Of a DNA stretch of 64,000 bases, positions 21,700 through 31,234 are shown piece by piece. Where the stretch lies: assembly GCF_013041615.1 (NCBI RefSeq), contig NZ_JABEPQ010000001.1, positions 550,976-614,975 of the forward strand, written 5' to 3'. The stretch comes from Knoellia koreensis. GTDB lineage: Bacteria > Actinomycetota > Actinomycetes > Actinomycetales > Dermatophilaceae. The notes under the pieces were generated by a model. It had not been told where the DNA came from, searched no databases, and saw only the letters and a list, made by a program, of their open reading frames with translations. Both the position numbers and the translations under genes were made by a program. Every line of letters begins with the position of its first letter. The stretch's first letter is position 1.

Positions 21700-22803
21700 T
21701 CAGGGGAGGAGCGTGGCGGCCCAGCGGCCGGCGGCTGCGCTGTGCAGGAAGGCCGCGTGGTCCTCGTCGAGGCCGCGGCCCATCGTGGACAGCCGGACCG
21801 GTGAGCTGCGCAGGGCGTCGTCGAGACCATCGGGGCCCACCTCGCGCACGGTGAGGTCGCCCGTGGCCGCCATCGCCAGCTCGCGCGCCTGGGAGAGCAC
21901 GAGCGCGCCGAACTCGTCATCCGTGACCGCGACCGGCAGGTCTGCGGGCACCAGTGCAATGCGTCCGTATGCCGTGGTGCTGTGGTGTGAGATGCCGCGG
22001 TGCCGTCCGCGGGGGTCGGCGTCGGACACCCGCAGCGCGGCCACGCCACGGCCACGGAGCGTGTGGGCGGCGTTGAGCGCCTCACCGGCCGCGACCCCGG
22101 TGTAGCCCCAGCGGGTGCCGGTGCCGACGTTGCCCGGGCCCTGGATGACGACGGCGACGTCGGCGCCGAGCACGTGCCGCGCCGCGAGCAGTCCGCTGTG
22201 CAGCGTCACCGCCTCGTGGTCGCCACCGTAGGCCTGTCCGACGGTGACGGTGCCGGCGAGCCAGCCGGCCTCCTTGAGCGCAGCGACGTTGCGGGAGAAC
22301 GCGATCGGCAGGGCGCCGCCGTCGGTCATGAGGTAGACGACCTTGGCATCGGGCCGCTCGGCACGGATCCCCGCCAGCACCGCGGGCAGCGCCGAGTGCA
22401 GGTCCGCGACGACGACCGGCATGCCCTGGAGGTCGCCGTCGCTCGCGAGCTGCCCGGTCATCACGGCGTGGTGCGGGCTGTCCTGCTCGTCGACGGCCAT
22501 GAACATCTGCTGCTGCGGGGTGTAGCGCGCCTTGACGATGTGCCCCTCACTGCCGGGCGGGTCGGGCGGCAGCCGGTCCGGCGCGGCCACGACGAACGCC
22601 AGCCCGCCGGTGCCGAGACCGCGCAGCAGCGCCGAGGCGTTGAGCAGCACCCGGTCGCCGACCTCCGGCTCACCGACCAGCGCCGTGTAGGCCAATGCCC
22701 GGACGGTGACGTCGTCCTCGCCGACCAGCCGGACGGCATACTCGACCGCCCCCGGCCACCGGCCCCGCACGTCCTCGACCACGCCCTCGCGCCACTGCAT
22801 CAC
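21700..22803 (-). CDS. DUF3866 family protein
   Basis: About 367 residues. It matches the DUF3866 family by MQWREGVVEDVRGRWPGAVE, VRALAYTALVGEPEVGDRVLLN and TGGLAFVVA at the N-terminus, and by the conserved VYLMTDGGALP and IQGPGNVGTGTRWGYTG segments. Function unknown; genes of this family often lie beside pafB/pafC in actinobacteria, as here. GTG 22803 is preferred over ATG 22800 because TACCCT lies 7 nt before the GTG. It is divergent from pafB. Confidence 0.85.
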   Translation of the reverse strand: MMQWREGVVEDVRGRWPGAVEYAVRLVGEDDVTVRALAYTALVGEPEVGDRVLLNASALLRGLGTGGLAFVVAAPDRLPPDPPGSEGHIVKARYTPQQQMFMAVDEQDSPHHAVMTGQLASDGDLQGMPVVVADLHSALPAVLAGIRAERPDAKVVYLMTDGGALPIAFSRNVAALKEAGWLAGTVTVGQAYGGDHEAVTLHSGLLAARHVLGADVAVVIQGPGNVGTGTRWGYTGVAAGEALNAAHTLRGRGVAALRVSDADPRGRHRGISHHSTTAYGRIALVPADLPVAVTDDEFGALVLSQARELAMAATGDLTVREVGPDGLDDALRSSPVRLSTMGRGLDEDHAAFLHSAAAGRWAATLLP

Positions 22804-22867
22804 GACACGCAGGGTAGCCACCGGTCCGGGCCACGCGCCGCACACCTGTTCGGGTAGCGTCGGGGCC

Positions 22868-23854
22868 GTGAGCTCACCCACCGGACCGGCCGCCAAGACC
22901 GAGCGACTGCTCAACCTCGTCCTGGCGCTGCTCTACACCCGCCGGCCCCTGCCGAAGTCGAAGATCCGCGACATCGTGCCGCAGTACGGCGACGCCGCGA
23001 GCGACGAGGCGTTTGACCGGATGTTCGAGCGCGACAAGGACGAGCTGCGCGAGCTCGGCATCCCGCTCGTCACCGCCGACATCGGCAGCGTCTGGGACGA
23101 CGAGGTGGGTTACCGCATCGACCAGCGCGAGTACGCCCTGCCCGACATCGAGTTCGAGCCCGACGAGCTGGCCGTGCTCGGTCTCGCGAGCCGCACGTGG
23201 GCGCACGCGTCGCTCGCCGGACCAGCCGCGGACGCACTGCGCAAGCTCAAGGCGAGCGGCATCGAGCGCGACGGTGACTCGCTCGTCGGCATCGAGCCGC
23301 GTCTCGGTACCAGTGAGCCGGCGTTCGAGGCCGCCAAGAACGCCGTCGTCGGCCAGCGCACCATCACCTTCGACTACCGCCGCAGCGGCGCCGACCAGGT
23401 CGCGACGCGACGCGTGCAGCCGTGGGGCCTCGCGTCGTGGCACGGCCGGTGGTACCTCACCGGGTACGACCTCGACCGTGACGCCCCGCGCGTGTTCCGG
23501 CTGTCGCGGATCGTGGGGCCGGTCGCCGAGGTCAAGAGGGCGCAGGAGTATGCCGTGCCGGCCGACCACCGGGCGCGCGAGATGATCCGCACCCAGGTGG
23601 GGGAGGAGAAGCCGCGGTCGGCGACGGTGCGCGTGCGCGAGGGCAGGGGCAACTCGCTGCGGCGCCGGGCGACGTCGACCACAGACGGGGGAGAGTGGAG
23701 CGTGCTCAAGGTGCCGTATGCCGATGACGACGCCCTCGCGGACGAGGTGAGCGGGTTCGGCGCGGACGTCGTCGTCGAGAGCCCGCCGGAGGTGCGTGAC
23801 CTCGTCATCCGCCGCCTCCAGGGCGCCGTCAAGGCCCACGGGGGCGCGGCATGA
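22868..23854 (+). CDS. pafB: WYL-domain transcriptional activator PafB
   Basis: 328 residues: an N-terminal winged helix (about 10-85; TERLLNLVLALLYTRRPLPKSKIRDIV) and a WYL domain (about 145-215; TFDYRR, VQPWGLASWHGRWYLTGYDLDR) plus a WCX-type C-terminus. PafB with PafC activates DNA-damage genes in mycobacteria independently of LexA. GTG 22868 has TAGCGT 7 nt upstream (leaderless). It overlaps pafC by 4 nt, in line with a fixed heterodimer. Confidence 0.93.
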   Translation: MSSPTGPAAKTERLLNLVLALLYTRRPLPKSKIRDIVPQYGDAASDEAFDRMFERDKDELRELGIPLVTADIGSVWDDEVGYRIDQREYALPDIEFEPDELAVLGLASRTWAHASLAGPAADALRKLKASGIERDGDSLVGIEPRLGTSEPAFEAAKNAVVGQRTITFDYRRSGADQVATRRVQPWGLASWHGRWYLTGYDLDRDAPRVFRLSRIVGPVAEVKRAQEYAVPADHRAREMIRTQVGEEKPRSATVRVREGRGNSLRRRATSTTDGGEWSVLKVPYADDDALADEVSGFGADVVVESPPEVRDLVIRRLQGAVKAHGGAA

Positions 23855-24861
23855 GCCCGGCGAAGCAACGAGCCAAGGGCGCCCACGAGACCGCGACCGA
23901 CCGGCTCGCCCGGCTGCTGACGATGGTGCCGTGGCTCGTCGCCAGGCAGGGCATCGACCTGGAGCAGGCTGCCGGCGAGCTCGGGATCAGCACCGAGCAG
24001 CTCGAGGCCGACCTGCGGCTGCTCTACCTGTGCGGCTACGGCCAGATGCCGGACGAGCTCATCGACGCCCAGTGGGAGGGCGGACGGGTCTTCGTCACCA
24101 ACGCCGAGACCATCGCCCGGCCGCTGCGGCTCGGACGCGACGAGGCACTCACCCTCATGGTCGGGCTGCGCGCCCTGGCTGCCGTGCCGGGCCTGGGGGA
24201 GCGCGACGCGATCGAGCGCGCCATGGCCAAGCTCGAGGAGGCCACGGGTGCCTCGGCGGAGGCGGCGTCGCGGGTCGAGGTCGCCATCGACGAAGGGGTG
24301 GAGGCCGGGATGCTCGCCGACGCCCGCCGGGCCGTCGAGCAACACCGCCGCGTCCACCTGACCTACCTCGTGCCCAGCCGCGACGAGTCGACCGAGCGCG
24401 ACGTCGACCCCATGCGCGTGGTCAACCTCGACTCGCGCTGGTACCTCGAGGGCTGGTGCCACCGCGCCCAGGACACCCGGACCTTCCGGATGGACCGGAT
24501 CACCGCCCTGGAGGTGCTGGACGTCGACGGCACCCCGCCGGCGGACGCGCAGCTGCGTGACCTGGACGCCGGTGCCTTCACGCCCCGCGCCGACGACCCG
24601 CTGGTCACCCTGCACCTGGAGCCGTGGGCGGCGTGGGTGAGTGACTACTACCCCGTGGAGTCGGTCGAGACCGCCGACGACGGATCGCAAACCGTCACCC
24701 TGCGGACGCCGGACACCCAGTGGCTGCGGCGCCTGCTGTGGCGCCTCGGCGGTGGCGGCTACGTCGTGGCCCCGACGGAGGTGGCCACGGAGGTGGCCGA
24801 CGGCGCCCGGGCCGCCCTCGCGGCATACGGGGTGGACCCCGGCGCACCGACGGCCGGGTAG
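23851..24861 (+). CDS. pafC: WYL-domain transcriptional activator PafC
   Basis: 336 residues with the same architecture as PafB: winged helix (about 12-75; RLLTMVPWLVARQGIDLEQAAGELGIS), WYL domain (about 155-220; VHLTYLVPSRDESTERDVDPMRV, DSRWYLEGWCHR) and C-terminal WCX domain. Partner of PafB in the DNA-damage response. ATG 23851 overlaps the pafB stop. Its own stop codon TAG is part of the TAGGGT box of the following gene. Confidence 0.93.
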   Translation: MSPAKQRAKGAHETATDRLARLLTMVPWLVARQGIDLEQAAGELGISTEQLEADLRLLYLCGYGQMPDELIDAQWEGGRVFVTNAETIARPLRLGRDEALTLMVGLRALAAVPGLGERDAIERAMAKLEEATGASAEAASRVEVAIDEGVEAGMLADARRAVEQHRRVHLTYLVPSRDESTERDVDPMRVVNLDSRWYLEGWCHRAQDTRTFRMDRITALEVLDVDGTPPADAQLRDLDAGAFTPRADDPLVTLHLEPWAAWVSDYYPVESVETADDGSQTVTLRTPDTQWLRRLLWRLGGGGYVVAPTEVATEVADGARAALAAYGVDPGAPTAG

Positions 24862-24871
24862 GGTCGGCGCC

Positions 24872-25180
24872 ATGTGGTGGTGGGTGCTGATCTGGGCGCT
24901 GCTCGTGTTGCTCGCGGTGGGCTACCTGGCCAGCCGCGCGTGGGGCGTCTGGGGCCAGGTCAAGGAGCTCAACGCGGAGGTGCGCCGCGCCTCGGCGACG
25001 GTCGCCGCGCTCGAGACCCAGGTCGAGCGGCTCCAGCAGCCCGCGCCCGTCCCGGACATCCTCGGCGACCCCCGCCAGCTGCGCCGGGAACGTGACCTGA
25101 CCCGCGCCGCGTTGAGGCAGCAGCGGCGCGCGCGGCAGGTCGGACGTCGACCCGCGTGGGCGCGGCACCTAGACTCCTAG
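24872..25180 (+). CDS. Small membrane-anchored coiled-coil protein
   Basis: 102 residues with one N-terminal transmembrane helix ([20 protein letters not shown]) and a charged coiled coil (about residues 27-60), then a basic tail. Not assigned to a named family. Small proteins of this shape are often found between pafC and tatA in actinobacteria. TAGGGT lies 7 nt before ATG 24872 (leaderless). Confidence 0.72.
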   Translation: MWWWVLIWALLVLLAVGYLASRAWGVWGQVKELNAEVRRASATVAALETQVERLQQPAPVPDILGDPRQLRRERDLTRAALRQQRRARQVGRRPAWARHLDS

Positions 25181-25208
25181 AGTCCACACCAGTCGGAAAG
25201 GCAGTCCC

Positions 25209-25532
25209 ATGCTTCGCAACATCGGTGCGCCGGAGATCATCATCATCGCGGTGCTCCTCATCCTGATCCTCGGCTGGAAGCGCCTGCCCGACGCGGCCCG
25301 CAGCCTCGGCCGCTCCATGCGCGTCTTCAAGTCCGAGGTCTCGGAGATGAAGAACGACGGCAAGGACGGCCCCGGCGGTTCGACCGTCCGGGGCGAGACC
25401 GTCCGCGACAACCCGCCCACCACGGGCACGACCGGGACGACGGGAACGACCGGCTCCACGGGTGCCCAGGGCACCTCGGCGGTGCGTGAGGACAACAGCC
25501 CGCGCACGGACAACAGCTCCGGCGCAGCCTGA
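25209..25532 (+). CDS. tatA: Sec-independent translocase subunit TatA
   Basis: 107 residues. The N-terminal transmembrane helix (about 8-24) and amphipathic helix ([19 protein letters not shown]) with the conserved Gly hinge (ILGWKRLPD) are typical of TatA, which forms the pore for folded twin-arginine substrates. The C-terminal tail has a short TGT-TGT tandem repeat (about residues 76-88) encoded by repeated ACSGGSACG-like units and is probably disordered. An AAGG site precedes ATG 25209. tatC follows after 33 nt. Confidence 0.93.
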   Translation: MLRNIGAPEIIIIAVLLILILGWKRLPDAARSLGRSMRVFKSEVSEMKNDGKDGPGGSTVRGETVRDNPPTTGTTGTTGTTGSTGAQGTSAVREDNSPRTDNSSGAA

Positions 25533-25565
25533 CCCCGGGCCTACCCAGCAGAACATCCCACGACG

Positions 25566-26381
25566 ATGGCGTTCCGGCGTGCCCGCAACCCCGAGGGCCG
25601 CATGTCGCTCGGCGACCACCTGCGCGAGCTGCGCAGGCGCGTCCTCGTCGCTGCCGTGGCGCTCGTCCTCGGGTCGATCCTGGGGTGGTACCTCTTCCAA
25701 CCGGTCTATGACCACCTGACCGAACCGCTCCTGTCGATCGCCCGTCAGCGTGGCGACGAGAAGTCGATCGCGCTCAACTACGCCGGGCTGACCGCTGCCT
25801 TCTCCCAGCACCTGAGCCTCGCGATCTTCGTGGGCTGCATCGTCTCGAGCCCGGTGTGGCTGTACCAGATCTGGGCGTTCATCGTCCCGGGCCTGAAGAA
25901 GAAGGAGAAGCGGCTCTCGCTGGCCTTCATCGCCGCGACCGTGCCGTTGTTCCTGGCCGGCTGCTACTTCGCGTACCTCACACTGCCCAAGACGGTGGGC
26001 ATCCTGATCAGCTTCACGCCGCAGGGCGCCGTGAACTACCCCGAAGCCTCGATGTACTTCAGCTTCGTCACCCGGTTCATCGTCGTGTTCGGGCTGTCGT
26101 TCGTCATCCCGGTCTTCCTGGTGGCGCTCAACGTGATCCACGTTCTACCGGCGGCGGTGATGCGTCGCACGTGGCGCCCAGCCGTCCTCATCATCTTCAT
26201 CTTCGCGGCCATCGCGACCCCCACGCCGGACCCGTTCACGATGTTCCTGCTCGCGATCCCGCTGTGCCTGCTCTACGCCGGCGCGCTCGTCGTGGCGACA
26301 CTCATCGACCGTCGCCGCGACAAGGACCGCCCGACCTGGGCCGACCAGGAGCTCTCCGACGACGAGGCCTCCACGCTCTGA
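25566..26381 (+). CDS. tatC: Sec-independent translocase subunit TatC
   Basis: 271 residues with six transmembrane helices. The N-terminal MSLGDHLRELRRRV motif and the LPLF/GCYFAY region contain the residues that recognise twin-arginine signal peptides. It ends in a charged cytoplasmic tail (DRRRDKDRPTW). The conserved pafBC-tatA-tatC order of actinobacteria is kept here. Confidence 0.95.
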   Translation: MAFRRARNPEGRMSLGDHLRELRRRVLVAAVALVLGSILGWYLFQPVYDHLTEPLLSIARQRGDEKSIALNYAGLTAAFSQHLSLAIFVGCIVSSPVWLYQIWAFIVPGLKKKEKRLSLAFIAATVPLFLAGCYFAYLTLPKTVGILISFTPQGAVNYPEASMYFSFVTRFIVVFGLSFVIPVFLVALNVIHVLPAAVMRRTWRPAVLIIFIFAAIATPTPDPFTMFLLAIPLCLLYAGALVVATLIDRRRDKDRPTWADQELSDDEASTL

Positions 26382-26407
26382 GCGGTCTCAGCCGATAGCC
26401 TCCGCGC

Positions 26408-27316
26408 GTGGCCAAACGTGTCGGTGTCGTCGTGAACCCGACGTCGGGCAAGAACCGCGGGATGTCGCTCGGGCTCGAGGTGATGCACCGGCTGCGCGCC
26501 GCCGGTCACGAGGTGCTCGACCTCAGCGAGGAGTCGTATGCCGCGGCGCGCGACCGCGCGCTCGGCGCCATCGCGCAGGGCCTGGACGTTCTCGCCGTCG
26601 TCGGCGGGGACGGCATGGTGCACCTGGGCGTCAACCTCGTCGCCGACACCAAGGTCCCACTCGCGGTCATCGGCGCCGGTACGGGCAACGACGTCGCCCG
26701 TGGTCTCGGGCTGCCCGTGCACGACCCCATCCGCGCGACCGACCTGGTGACGACCGGTGCGCCGCGCACCATCGACGCCGTGCGGCATACCGACGCCCAT
26801 GGGGAGACCCACTGGTATGCCGGCGTCCTCGGCGCCGGCTTCGACTCGCTCGTCAACGAACGCGCCAACACCTGGCCGTGGCCCAAGGGCCAGTCGCGCT
26901 ACAACCTCGCGATCCTGCGTGAACTCCCATTGTTCAAGCCGATTCCGTATGCCGTGACCGTCGACGGGGTGCGCCACGAGACGCGCGCGATGCTCGTCGT
27001 CGTGGCGAACGGTTCGTCGTATGGAGGCGGCATGCGGGTCGCGCCGGACGCCTCGTTCGACGACGGGCTCGCGGACGTGGTGGTCGTCCACGAGATCAGC
27101 ATTCCGGAGTTCCTCAAGGTCTTCCCGCGGGTCTTCAAGGGCACCCACACCAGCCACCCAGCGGTCGAGGTGTTCCGGGGTCGTGAGGTGACGCTCGAGG
27201 CCGAGGGGATCGTCGCCTACGCCGACGGTGAACGGTTCGCGCCGTTGCCGCTGACCGTCGAGGTGGTGCCGGGCGCCGTCACCGTGCTGGCTCCGGTTGT
27301 TAGCGTGGAGCAGTGA
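26408..27316 (+). CDS. Diacylglycerol/lipid kinase family protein
   Basis: 302 residues. The catalytic domain carries the nucleotide loop VVNPTSGKNRG near residue 8 and the GGDGMV motif (residues 66-71, usually GGDGTV), followed by GAGTGNDVARGLGLP. YegS/DgkB-type kinases phosphorylate diacylglycerol or related lipids at the membrane. The Thr-to-Met change in the GGDGT motif is unusual but lies at the variable last position. GTG 26408 has TAGCCT 6 nt upstream. It overlaps helY by 4 nt. Confidence 0.88.
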   Translation: MAKRVGVVVNPTSGKNRGMSLGLEVMHRLRAAGHEVLDLSEESYAAARDRALGAIAQGLDVLAVVGGDGMVHLGVNLVADTKVPLAVIGAGTGNDVARGLGLPVHDPIRATDLVTTGAPRTIDAVRHTDAHGETHWYAGVLGAGFDSLVNERANTWPWPKGQSRYNLAILRELPLFKPIPYAVTVDGVRHETRAMLVVVANGSSYGGGMRVAPDASFDDGLADVVVVHEISIPEFLKVFPRVFKGTHTSHPAVEVFRGREVTLEAEGIVAYADGERFAPLPLTVEVVPGAVTVLAPVVSVEQ

Positions 27317-30105
27317 GCAGGCTCGCCGAGTTCGAGGCAACGGTCGACTTCCCGCTCGACCCCTTCCAGCGTGAGGCCTGCGAGGCGGTCGAGGCGGGTC
27401 GTGGCGTGCTCGTCGCGGCACCCACCGGTGCGGGCAAGACCATCGTGGGGGAGTTCGCGGTCTTCCTCGCCCTCGCGACCGGGCGCAAGGCGTTCTACAC
27501 CACGCCCATCAAGGCCCTGTCGAACCAGAAGTACAACGACCTCGTCAAGCGCCACGGCGCCGACAACGTCGGCCTCCTCACCGGCGACTCCTCGATCAAC
27601 GGGGAGGCACCGATCGTCGTCATGACGACCGAGGTCCTGCGCAACATGATGTACGCCGGGTCCTCCACCCTGCACGGGCTCGGCTTCGTGGTCATGGACG
27701 AGGTGCACTACCTCGCCGACCGCTTCCGCGGCGCCGTGTGGGAAGAGGTCATCATCCACCTGCCCCAGGACGTGCAGGTTGTCTCGCTGTCGGCCACCGT
27801 CAGCAACGCCGAGGAGTTCGGCGCGTGGCTGTCCGAAGTGCGTGGGGGAGTCGACGTCATCGTCTCCGAGCACCGCCCGGTGCCGCTGTGGCAGCACGTC
27901 ATGGTGGGCCAGGGCATGTACGACCTCTTCGTCGACGAGCTCGCCGCACCGGTGACCGGCGACGAGGCGACCCGGGTGAATCCCGAGCTGCTGCAAGCGA
28001 TCCGGAACACCGAGCAACGCCGCAGCTGGGACAGCCCACGCGGCGGTCACGGTCGTGGACGTGGCGCCCGGGGACGCGACGACCGTCACGGTCGTGGTGG
28101 CGGGCGGCGCGCACCCCAAGGCGGTGGCGGCGGGCGCGGCGGCCCTCCCAGCGGAGGCCTCCCCGGTGGCGGTGCCACCCGCGCCGAGGTCGCGCGCCGC
28201 CTCGAGCGTGACGGCCTCCTGCCCGCGATCACCTTCATCTTCAGCCGGGTCGGCTGCGAGGCGGCGGTCCAGCAGCTGCTGCGCGACGGCATACGACTCA
28301 TCCCCGAGAAGGAAGGCGACCGCATCCGCCGCTACGTCGAGGAGCGGGTCGCCGGGTTGGCCGACGAGGACCTCGGGGTGCTCGGCTACTGGGACTTCGT
28401 CGACGGGCTGACGCGCGGGTTCGCCGCGCACCACGCCGGCATGTTGCCGACCTTCCGCGAGATCGTCGAGGAGCTGTTCACCGCCGGACGGATCCGCATG
28501 GTGTTCGCCACGGAGACCCTCGCTCTCGGCATCAACATGCCGGCGCGCACCGTCGTCATCGAGAAGCTCGTCAAGTTCAACGGCGAGACGCACGCCGACA
28601 TCACGCCGGCCGAGTACACCCAGCTCACCGGTCGCGCCGGCCGCCGCGGCATCGACGTCGAGGGCCACGCGCTCGTGCAGTGGAACCGCAATCTCGACCC
28701 GAACGCCGTCGCCGGGCTCGCCTCCACCCGCACCTATCCGCTGCGCTCGTCGTTCCGGCCCACCTACAACATGGCGGTCAACCTCGTCGCCCAGGTCGGC
28801 CGCGAGACGGCGCGCGAGATCCTCGAGACGTCGTTCGCGCAGTTCCAGGCCGACCGGTCGGTGGTCGGCATCGCGCGGGCCGTGCGGCGCAACGAGAAGG
28901 CGCTCGAGGGGTATGCCGAGGCGATGGCGTGCGACCGTGGCGACTTCGCGGAGTATGCCGCCATGCGCCGCGAGATCGCCCGTCTCGAGAAGGAAGGGGC
29001 GAAGGCACGGTCGGCGAGCCGGCGCGCCGCGGCCGCGGTCTCGTTGGAGGCGTTGAAGATCGGCGACGTCATCAAGATCCCCGCCGGCCGACGAGCCGGG
29101 TATGCCGTGGTCGTCGCCCCGGCCAAGAGCTACCGCGGTGAGATGCCGTCGCCGTCGGTCGTGACCGAGGACAAGCACCTCGTGAAGCTCACCCTGACCG
29201 ACGTGCCCGAACCCGTGTCGCCCATCACCACGGTCAAGGTGCCGCCGCACTTCAACGCCAAGAGCCCGAAGGCCCGGCGCGACCTCGCGACCTCGTTACG
29301 CATCGCGGTGCCGCACGACCCGCCGCCCGGACGCGGTGGCGAGCAGGCGGCATACCCGGTCACCGGCAACGACGACAAGATCGCCGACCTGCGACGCCGG
29401 CTCAAGGCGCACCCCTGCCACCAGTGCCCGGACCGGGAGGACCACGCACGCTGGGCCGAGCGGTGGTGGAGGCTCAAGCGGGAAACCGTTGGGCTGCAAC
29501 GAAAGGTGGAAGGTCGCACCAACTCGGTGGCGCAGCAGTTCGACCGGATCTGCCAGCTCCTGGCGGAAATGGGCTACCTGTCCGAGGATGGCACGGAGGT
29601 GACCGAGCAGGGGGAGCACCTGCGCCGGCTCTACACCGAGAAGGACCTGCTCGCCGCCGAGTCGCTGCGGCGTGAGGTGTGGAAACGCCTGGACCCGGCC
29701 GGGCTCGCCGCAGTCCTGTCGACGCTCGTGCACGAGCCGCGCCGCGACGAGACCGAGGTCAACCCGCGCATGCCGAACGACGAGGTGGCCGAGGCGGTGC
29801 ACGCCATGACCGAGATCTGGTCTGGCATCGAGGACCGCGAGGCCGACCTCGGCCTGCCGCTGACCGGTGACCCCGACGGCGGCATGGCGTGGATGATGCA
29901 CCGCTGGGCGAGCGGGCGACGGCTCGAGGAGGTGCTGCGCGGGTCGGACATGGCTGCCGGCGACTTCGTGCGCCGATGCAAGCAGGTCGTCGACCTGCTC
30001 GGCCAGATCGGTGACGCCGCACCGACGCCCGAGCTGCGGGCCACGGCCCGCAAGGCGGTCGACGCCGTGATGCGCGGCGTGGTGGCCGCCGACCGCCTGG
30101 ACTGA
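27313..30105 (+). CDS. helY: Ski2-like DEVH-box RNA helicase HelY
   Basis: 930 residues. Helicase motifs: I APTGAGKT (about residue 36), II DEVH (about 133), III SAT, V TETLALGINMPAR (about 401) and VI QLTGRAGRRG (about 442). The C-terminal part (about 480-930) is the Ski2/Mtr4-type arch and DSHCT-like domain. A low-complexity RG/RGG-rich insert at about residues 241-291 sits between the two RecA domains and could bind RNA. Probably acts in RNA turnover. GTG 27313 overlaps the stop of the lipid kinase gene (GTGA). Confidence 0.9.
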   Translation: MSRLAEFEATVDFPLDPFQREACEAVEAGRGVLVAAPTGAGKTIVGEFAVFLALATGRKAFYTTPIKALSNQKYNDLVKRHGADNVGLLTGDSSINGEAPIVVMTTEVLRNMMYAGSSTLHGLGFVVMDEVHYLADRFRGAVWEEVIIHLPQDVQVVSLSATVSNAEEFGAWLSEVRGGVDVIVSEHRPVPLWQHVMVGQGMYDLFVDELAAPVTGDEATRVNPELLQAIRNTEQRRSWDSPRGGHGRGRGARGRDDRHGRGGGRRAPQGGGGGRGGPPSGGLPGGGATRAEVARRLERDGLLPAITFIFSRVGCEAAVQQLLRDGIRLIPEKEGDRIRRYVEERVAGLADEDLGVLGYWDFVDGLTRGFAAHHAGMLPTFREIVEELFTAGRIRMVFATETLALGINMPARTVVIEKLVKFNGETHADITPAEYTQLTGRAGRRGIDVEGHALVQWNRNLDPNAVAGLASTRTYPLRSSFRPTYNMAVNLVAQVGRETAREILETSFAQFQADRSVVGIARAVRRNEKALEGYAEAMACDRGDFAEYAAMRREIARLEKEGAKARSASRRAAAAVSLEALKIGDVIKIPAGRRAGYAVVVAPAKSYRGEMPSPSVVTEDKHLVKLTLTDVPEPVSPITTVKVPPHFNAKSPKARRDLATSLRIAVPHDPPPGRGGEQAAYPVTGNDDKIADLRRRLKAHPCHQCPDREDHARWAERWWRLKRETVGLQRKVEGRTNSVAQQFDRICQLLAEMGYLSEDGTEVTEQGEHLRRLYTEKDLLAAESLRREVWKRLDPAGLAAVLSTLVHEPRRDETEVNPRMPNDEVAEAVHAMTEIWSGIEDREADLGLPLTGDPDGGMAWMMHRWASGRRLEEVLRGSDMAAGDFVRRCKQVVDLLGQIGDAAPTPELRATARKAVDAVMRGVVAADRLD

Positions 30106-30115
30106 TATCGCTTGC

Positions 30116-30186
30116 CGCAAAACCCTCGTTGCGCGGAGAACGTTGCCCTATTGAGCCAACGAAAGGCGGGCAACGCGGGGTTTGCG
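30116..30186. terminator. Alternative hairpins between convergent helY and exonuclease genes
   Basis: An outer stem pairs 30116-30131 with 30171-30186 (14 of 16 bp). An inner stem, CGTTGCCC (30141-30148) with GGGCAACG (30168-30175), is perfect but shares bases with the outer one, so only one can form at a time. The position between two converging stops suggests a bidirectional terminator. Confidence 0.65.
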
Positions 30187-30190
30187 CGGG

Positions 30191-31195
30191 TCAGTCGATG
30201 CGCAGGGCGGACAGGACGCGGTTGAAGGCGTTGGTGACGCCGTACTGGCTGGCGATCCGGCTCATCAGGGCCGGGTCGGCGACCTCGCGGGGGAGCGCGG
30301 TGTCGACGTCCGGGACAGGTGCGTCTCGGGCGACGCGCACCACGGTGGGTGCCACGTCGAGGTATGCCGCGGCCGCCTCGAGGTTGGTGCGCCGCGCTCC
30401 CTTGATGGCGGGGTCGCCGTCGTCGATGGCCTTGCGCAGCGCGGCCAGCGAGCCGTAGTCCGCGATGAGCGCCGCAGCCGTCTTGTCACCGATGCCCTTG
30501 ACCCCCGGCAGCCCGTCGCTGGTGTCGCCGCGCAGCACGGACATGTCGAGGTACGCCTCCCCGGACGACACGGCATACCGCTCCTGCAGGTAGGCCTGCG
30601 TCGCCAGGTCGGGGTCACGCACCCCGCCGCGGCCGGTGTAGAGCACCCGCACGCCAGCGGCGTCGTCGACGAGCTGGAGGAGGTCACGGTCACCCGTGAC
30701 GACGTCGACGGCCATCCGGCCGCGAGCCCGCGTGGCAAGGGTCCCGATGACGTCGTCTGCTTCGAAGCCGTCAGCGCCCAGACGCGCAATTCCCAATGCT
30801 GCCAACGCATCTGCGATGACCGGCACCTGTGGGGCGAGGTCGTCGGGCACCTCCTCGGCGGCCGTGTCGTCGGACGCCGGGTGCGCCTGGTCGGGCGCGT
30901 CACCGGCTGCGGGCTCGGGGGCGGCCTCGGCCGCGCCGGCGACCCGGTGCGCCTTGTAGGACGGCAGCAGGTCGACCCGCCACTGCGGTCGCCAGTCGTT
31001 GTCCCAGCAGGCGACGAGGTGCGTCGGGCCGAACTGGGTCACGAGCGAGGCGATCATGTCCAGGAAACCGCGCAGGGCGTTGGTCGGCGGCTCGGAGGGG
31101 TCCGAACGCTGGTCCGGCACACCGAAGAACGCACGGAAGTACAGCGAGGCCGAGTCGAGCAGCATCAGTCGGTCGGGACCACCCGGGGACGTCAT
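30191..31195 (-). CDS. Stand-alone 5'-3' exonuclease (PolA N-terminal domain type)
   Basis: 334 residues homologous to the flap nuclease domain of DNA polymerase I: LMLLDSASLYFRAFFGVP at the N-terminus, VACWDNDWRPQWR, the acidic metal cluster ADGFEADDVIGTLA and VVTGDRDLLQLVDD, and the helix-hairpin-helix GDTSDGLPGVKGIGDKTA. It removes 5' flaps or RNA primers. A disordered acidic insert (about residues 87-120, rich in Ala, Glu, Pro) splits the domain. ATG 31195 has CAGAGT 7 nt upstream. It is divergent from the AsnC-type regulator. Confidence 0.92.
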   Translation of the reverse strand: MTSPGGPDRLMLLDSASLYFRAFFGVPDQRSDPSEPPTNALRGFLDMIASLVTQFGPTHLVACWDNDWRPQWRVDLLPSYKAHRVAGAAEAAPEPAAGDAPDQAHPASDDTAAEEVPDDLAPQVPVIADALAALGIARLGADGFEADDVIGTLATRARGRMAVDVVTGDRDLLQLVDDAAGVRVLYTGRGGVRDPDLATQAYLQERYAVSSGEAYLDMSVLRGDTSDGLPGVKGIGDKTAAALIADYGSLAALRKAIDDGDPAIKGARRTNLEAAAAYLDVAPTVVRVARDAPVPDVDTALPREVADPALMSRIASQYGVTNAFNRVLSALRID

Positions 31196-31234
31196 GGCGG
31201 ACACTCTGCCACGCCCGCCGTCTAGGGTGGACGC

